Positions 60,701 to 64,000 of a stretch of DNA of 64,000 nucleotides are shown piece by piece (within the stretch, counting starts at the first letter, position 1; every line of letters starts with the position of its first letter). A program made the position numbers and the translations under genes. Under the pieces are notes generated by a model that had not been told where the DNA came from, did no database searches, and saw only the letters and a list, made by a program, of their open reading frames with translations. The DNA comes from Bradysia coprophila (lineage: Eukaryota > Arthropoda > Insecta > Diptera > Sciaridae), in NCBI RefSeq assembly GCF_014529535.1, contig NW_023503373.1:2728001-2792000 (forward strand), in the 5' to 3' direction.

Positions 60701-63601
60701 TTGATGCTTTTGATTTTTCGGTTATAAAGTGTTTGCATTTTACAAGTTATCTGAATTTCGAAAACGCAAACGAAATGCCAGCAATTTTCAAAAGGAAACG
60801 TTTCAACGTTTCCATCGAGGTTTCCATGCTGAAATTGTAAAATGTGGTGGTTAAATAGTTTTAACTATACAACGAATGTTCAACCCGATGGTCTAAGGAA
60901 TTATAATTTCTTCTTTTCTACGTTTTATCATTTTCACTGCTAGAACGTATCTGAACGCTTTGGTAATCTCACAAAAATGTCGTTAACCCTGAGCAAATAA
61001 TACTTAACTTTCCGAAAATGTTATCAATGAAAATTCCAATTGTCACAGCAGCAAGACAAGAACATATTATTTGTCGAGATACGCTTCCACACAAATTTTA
61101 CGAAATGAATTTCAAGTACGACATTAAAATAACGAAAGTGAAGTGTAGAGAAAATTGGTAAGTAGATTAATTTAACAAAAAGTCTGTGACTCACCTGAAT
61201 ATTAAGCTCTAAATTTTTCCATTGGCAAAATCGCGTAAATTTGTCACTGTAAAAAGACAAAATTATTTTAAATTAAATAAACAAGAGAATCTACCCGCGT
61301 ATAGCACACACTCAACACTCCCCATCCCCCCTCCAGTCGAATGAACAAACATATATATAATGTAGACGACAATGAACAATTTGAACTTATAATGAAAAAC
61401 CACATAACCGCGAAATATTATGTTATATTACACGCGTTTTACATGCGCCAAAATAAACATTACACTCTGTGTATGTTCACTTGAGAAAATTTTTATGGAA
61501 AATAATAAAAATGAGTATATGCAGAGATAAATGGCTATTGATTAGTTTAGTTGAAATGAAATTTGCTACTTTAAACTGTTATTCAGACACACACACAACA
61601 CATAAAAATGTAAATATTTTCAATTTCTCCCACTTGACTAACGAAAACATATTTATTTTTATTAATCAAGCCAAAAATTGCTGCATTCCTTTCAATAACA
61701 AACGACAACAGTGATAACATATAAAGAATTTTAAAAATATTATGATGACGATGAGTTCGCATCTAGAATGAAAAGAAACGAACAGGATCGGCTATCCTTG
61801 GAACGTAATTTTTTACATTTGTTTATCTTTGACCTTTTGCAGTTGACAAGCGATGAAAACATTAAATCTGTTACTTCTATCGTTTAAAGTGTCTGATTGG
61901 TTTTACGATAATTTTTGTTATATGAGACAACATAAGTCTGAATTCATTGTTTATTCTGGTCATAGGTTGTGAGGTCCAGAGGAACTATTTTAATGATTTT
62001 CTCGTAAAAGTTCAAGAAAATATTTCAATAGAATCGATACCATATGACTCGTCATTCCACTCGCCAATTGGAGATAGAAGCACTCCCAAGTGTTACAGTA
62101 AGTCATTTGTTACCGACAATGATGTCAAAAATAATAGATCTACTCCGATAAGTGTTCTCTTATTAAAGCAAAACGTACAGAAAAACTAATGAAGTAGATG
62201 ATTTGATATCAAACACTAAGCGATACTATTGAAACAAATGAAGTAGTAGATTCGTGACGATACGCTTGTCGTTTTTAAAAGTAAAAACCATGTAAGCAGC
62301 TTTATGAATACGTCAACACGTAGACCATTCTTTGACATAAACGTAAGTTTGATAGATTTCATGTTTCACGCCCCAACACTACGTAATAACATTGAAGACG
62401 AAATTGATGGTTTACGGAAATGTTGAACTCATTTAGCTTATAGGACCATGTCTCATTTCATTTGGATTAAATTATTCGTTATCATTATCCATAAGATCAG
62501 CAGGAAACTATGCTGAAATATATTAATAGAATGGCTCAACAAAGACCTACGTAAAATACATAAAAAAAGCCAGCCACCGTCATAACTTCAGGAATAAAAA
62601 AAAATTCTACCTGATACTCAATATGTACGAAAATGAGAGCGGAAACATGAACTTTTACAATTGTGTTGAATTTAAAAGGAAGTTCATTCATTTGATAAAC
62701 GAAAGCAAGCTGTGAAAGTCCTAGGTTAACTGGTTGATACAAAAGTAATGTAAAAAGGAACAGGAGGTTAACTTTAAGGATTTGATAGAAAAGAGACTGT
62801 TTGTTAATTGCAGTAATTTATACTCATCTGGCTGGGACTGAAATCGATCGGTAAGAATATTTTTCCATTTACTGGCAATCGTATTACCACATAGTGTCTT
62901 CTTTTACCAATTTATCGCAAAAACAATTAACGTCTTTATTGTCTTGATTAAATATAAATTAGTTTCTGAATTTATCGATGGAGACAACAAGTAATATGGC
63001 AGAGACATGTAAAAAAAAACCGTGTATTCATTCACTCTATAAACACTGGCTAGCACATATATTCATAATAACTTAAGGTTATTGAGTCGAAATTTATCAA
63101 GAACAACACTTTCGCTAGCAAACATATTCATTCAAAGCCATCATATTTTTTATGAAAAAAAGACTAAACCATGACAATAACATTTTCACAAAATCAATAC
63201 ATCAATATTCAATAAAATTACCTTTCTAAAAATTTTTGAAATGGTTCACCCCTTAAATGATTGAATATTTCTTCTATATACGGCTGGAAAAAAGAGAGAA
63301 AAGTGAACAAACAAAAATGAAAATGTATTTCATGTGTGTGGCGTAGAAACACAGTGTATTGAAATCAATACATAACAGAATTTGTAATGTAATGTTAAAG
63401 AAAGAAAAAAGTTTATTTTCTTAGATTATTTCTTTTTTTTTTCAAGCTTTTTTTTATTGTATCGAATGTGTAGTGTTGTATAGATATTGTGTGTGATATG
63501 AATGAATATAATGTATGTATACGTACTTCAAATAAATTTACTGGAACTTCGTTTTTCATAAGATACTTTTGTACATGTGCCACTGCCTCTTTTGAATATT
63601 C
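42776..63601 (-). CDS. Gprk1: G-protein-coupled receptor kinase, GRK2/3 type; 5' end beyond window
   Basis: Serine/threonine kinase that phosphorylates active GPCRs; the beta-ARK branch is recruited to membranes by G-beta-gamma through a PH domain. Eleven exons in transcript order: 63527-63601, 63222-63283, 61195-61246, 51059-51250, 49652-49804, 48531-48857, 48354-48454, 48076-48294, 47807-48013, 47547-47712 and 42776-42958. They encode the last 578 residues. Seen: the end of the RGS-like domain ([12 protein letters not shown]), P-loop [20 protein letters not shown], catalytic YRDLKPAN, the DLG typical of GRKs, [11 protein letters not shown] tail [33 protein letters not shown], and PH domain HGYIKKLGG...W. 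About 110 N-terminal residues lie past 64,000. Introns are large (9.8, 4.6 and 1.9 kb), and the 9.8 kb one holds an odorant receptor. Confidence 0.96.
43089..43714. mobile_element. foldback element with about 250-bp imperfect arms
   Basis: The left end GAGGGATTCTTCTGAAAAAC is mirrored at the right (GTTTTTCAGAAGAATCCCTC in type), and complementarity continues inward past CGTGGGGTGTCATTAGAAAG. The centre has two direct AATAAGACCCTATTT units. No clear target duplication is seen beyond AAA. It is non-coding, and the superfamily is unknown. Confidence 0.75.
43921..43999. mobile_element. TA-flanked hairpin MITE (79 bp)
   Basis: Arms CTTACGAGGTTCCAAGTTGT (43921-43940) and ACAACTTGGAACCTCGGAAG (43980-43999) pair at 19 of 20 positions, with TA on both sides. 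Confidence 0.65.
46281..46375. repeat. near-palindrome around TATATAAGAGAC
   Basis: ACTGCTATAAGGCAGTATATA at the left faces TATATACAGCCTTATACCAGT at the right, with a GTACG...CGAGCGCTTGCGCGAG centre. Probably a MITE; no target duplication was identified. Confidence 0.6.
46686..46864. repeat. inverted repeat with 55-bp arms
   Basis: Left arm 46686-46740 and right arm 46809-46864 share TTCTGAYACGTAYTTTGTRC and CGTCTAAAACG(C/A)AGAATTTTACG in opposite orientation, around a 68-bp spacer. Probably a small non-autonomous element. Confidence 0.65.
51831..52740. mobile_element. non-autonomous hAT-like element with AGATCAGATT repeats (910 bp)
   Basis: Ends TAGGGCTCAGAACAGAT and ATCTGTTCCGAGCTCTA are inverted with mismatches, and the perfect 8-bp duplication ATTGTCTC flanks it (51823-51830 and 52741-52748). 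Both subterminal zones carry dense CAGATCAGATT/AATCTGATCTG units in both orientations, likely transposase-binding arrays. The interior has no open frame of note. Confidence 0.88.
53571..54053 (+). repeat. tandem repeat, two full units plus a partial third
   Basis: The unit starts TTATCTTAATTTGG at 53571, 53788 and 54025, giving periods of 217 and 237 bp. Shared landmarks are GGAACGCC..GCGGCAATGTTAATT, GTTGAGGCGTTACA and TTATTTGCAAGGAGTCTTTGG. It ends about 240 bp upstream of the odorant receptor 2 start codon, so it sits in that gene's likely promoter region. Confidence 0.85.
54290..55786 (+). CDS. insect odorant receptor (7tm_6), copy 2, nested in Gprk1
   Basis: Complete odorant receptor lying antisense inside the large Gprk1 intron. 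Exons 54290-55035, 55093-55192, 55411-55677 and 55745-55786 give 384 residues. Intron phases are 2, 0 and 0, with GT-AG borders. Exon 2 uses the acceptor GTAG|GATAAT, because two earlier AGs lead to stops. Seen: an amphipathic N-terminus, several hydrophobic helices, the WYPIDW...NLYYWIAY extracellular/TM segment also found in copy 1, [11 protein letters not shown], then C-terminal features [40 protein letters not shown], and a final exon ending [10 protein letters not shown]. The frame is intact. Exons 2 and 3 have exactly the lengths of copy 1 (100 and 267 bp). Ligand unknown. Confidence 0.95.
55266..55314. repeat. perfect 22-bp hairpin in intron 2 of odorant receptor 2
   Basis: Arm 55266-55287 (AAGCTGTGTGATTGTATGAC and on) pairs without mismatch with 55293-55314, leaving a 5-base loop. 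It may be a tiny foldback element; a role in splicing is speculation. Confidence 0.75.
56320..58339. mobile_element. 2-kb foldback element with long terminal arms
   Basis: The left end CACGGTTGGTTTGAAACGAG is mirrored exactly at the right (CTCGTTTCAAACCAACCGTG), flanked by a 4-bp TAAG duplication (56316-56319 and 58340-58343). Complementarity runs inward for roughly 600 bp through landmarks such as GACCGCCGACCACC, CGGTAGAGGGAGAAATT and GTTAACGAGCTCTTTCGAA. The left arm also contains a second internal palindrome (about 56,880-57,240, with TCGAGTAGAGTGAC facing its complement). No transposase is recognised. A hAT element has inserted inside it. Confidence 0.85.
57287..57775. mobile_element. hAT-like element nested in the foldback (489 bp)
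   Basis: Terminal inverted repeats CAGGGGCTATTTAGTTGAAT and ATTCAACTAAATAGCCCCTG sit inside the perfect 8-bp duplication CATGTCAT (57279-57286 and 57776-57783). Next to each end is an array of TTCGCCAAAA-like units, in the same orientation at both ends. There is no coding capacity. Confidence 0.9.
61247..63221. other. Gprk1 intron (2 kb), no gene seen
   Basis: Intron between the RGS exons. It contains motif copies at 61864-61878 (plus) and 62188-62207 and 62233-62252 (minus), which face each other across about 310 bp. Confidence 0.55.
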
Positions 63602-64000
63602 CTGCAAAAAAATGATCACAAAAACAATTTAAATTTTTTGTTCAATGGTATTCAAGCATACAATGGTTATTAAATCTAAAAAAATTTATGAGTGGGCGTA
63701 CTAATGCTAAGGTTTCGTTCATTTCTTTGTGAGTGCAAAAAAATCACAGTATTATTGCAGTTTACATGGAAAACAGAAAGCTAATAAATTTATGAAATTC
63801 AATGTCATATTCATACATTAAAAAAAAATGCGAAATATGTTTGTCTCTCCTGCTATCCATAAAAGGGATCGTCTGAAAACTTTCGAATTAGATACCGAAA
63901 CAACGGTAACAATCCCATAAACTTGCAGTTACACTCCATAATATGGAGTCCATATTGTCAATATTCAATTAATTCTGCAAAGGAAGTGTGTGCAATTAAT
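63602..64000. other. Gprk1 intron running off the window
   Basis: AT-rich sequence upstream of the first visible Gprk1 exon. The remaining N-terminal RGS-domain exons must lie beyond 64,000. Confidence 0.6.

Larger units (their letters stand above)
51251..61194. other. large Gprk1 intron (9.9 kb) hosting a receptor gene and transposons
   Basis: Between the RGS-end exon (61195-61246) and the P-loop exon (51059-51250). It contains a hAT element, a tandem repeat, odorant receptor 2 and a foldback with a nested hAT, in that order from left to right. The remaining stretches (52.8-53.5 kb, 55.8-56.3 kb and 58.4-61.2 kb) show no exons. A motif copy lies at 59251-59270. Confidence 0.7.

Noticed and set aside
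62812-62880. Possible extra Gprk1 exon near 62.85 kb
   Set aside because: The RGS exon at 63222-63283 joins in phase directly to 61195-61246 and restores the family sequence, so no exon is needed between.

Overview
The window looks like nuclear DNA from an insect, most likely a fly. It is AT-rich, its genes are split by GT-AG introns, it carries two insect-type odorant receptor (7tm_6) genes, and it is dense in hAT-like and other short inverted-repeat elements. A lower dipteran is my inference; the sequence alone does not fix the species. I rebuilt exons by hand from splice sites, reading phase and family motifs.

Layout, left to right. (1) 578-12242 (+): a Tgi/VGLL4 homologue with two Tondu motifs, split by a 10.9 kb first intron. 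Nested in that intron on the opposite strand is a complete five-exon gene for an unrecognised two-pass membrane protein (7262-8438). (2) 12.2-19.4 kb: gene-free DNA with three hAT-like elements; one keeps a decayed transposase C-terminus inside a long inverted repeat. (3) 19.4-30.6 kb, a compact housekeeping block: Asna1/GET3 (-), Gemin2 (+), calpain-7 (-), the RRM-cyclophilin PPIE/Cyp33 (+) and a SMYD4-like SET protein (+). Asna1/Gemin2 and CAPN7/PPIE are divergent pairs; Gemin2/CAPN7 are convergent. (4) 30.8-42.7 kb: a hAT element ending 54 bp beyond the stop codon of odorant receptor 1 (32878-34247, -), then 8.5 kb without genes but with several foldback elements. (5) 42.8 kb to the right edge (-): eleven exons of the GRK2/3-type G-protein-coupled receptor kinase Gprk1, with its N-terminus beyond the window. 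Its roughly 10 kb intron holds a second complete odorant receptor (54290-55786, +), a nested-transposon structure, and another hAT element.

Functionally the genes are mostly unrelated: Hippo-pathway co-repression, tail-anchored protein insertion, SMN-complex assembly, ESCRT-linked calpain, spliceosomal cyclophilin, lysine methylation, olfaction and GPCR desensitisation. The two odorant receptors share exon sizes (about 748/100/267/40-50 bp) and intron phases, so they are dispersed paralogues. The main non-coding story is repeated insertion of short inverted-repeat DNA transposons, at least five of them with perfect 8-bp target duplications. There is also a short dispersed motif (AAATCTKTTACTTCATTT) in a dozen places that I cannot assign. 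I saw no CRISPR array, rRNA, convincing tRNA or bacterial-type operon.
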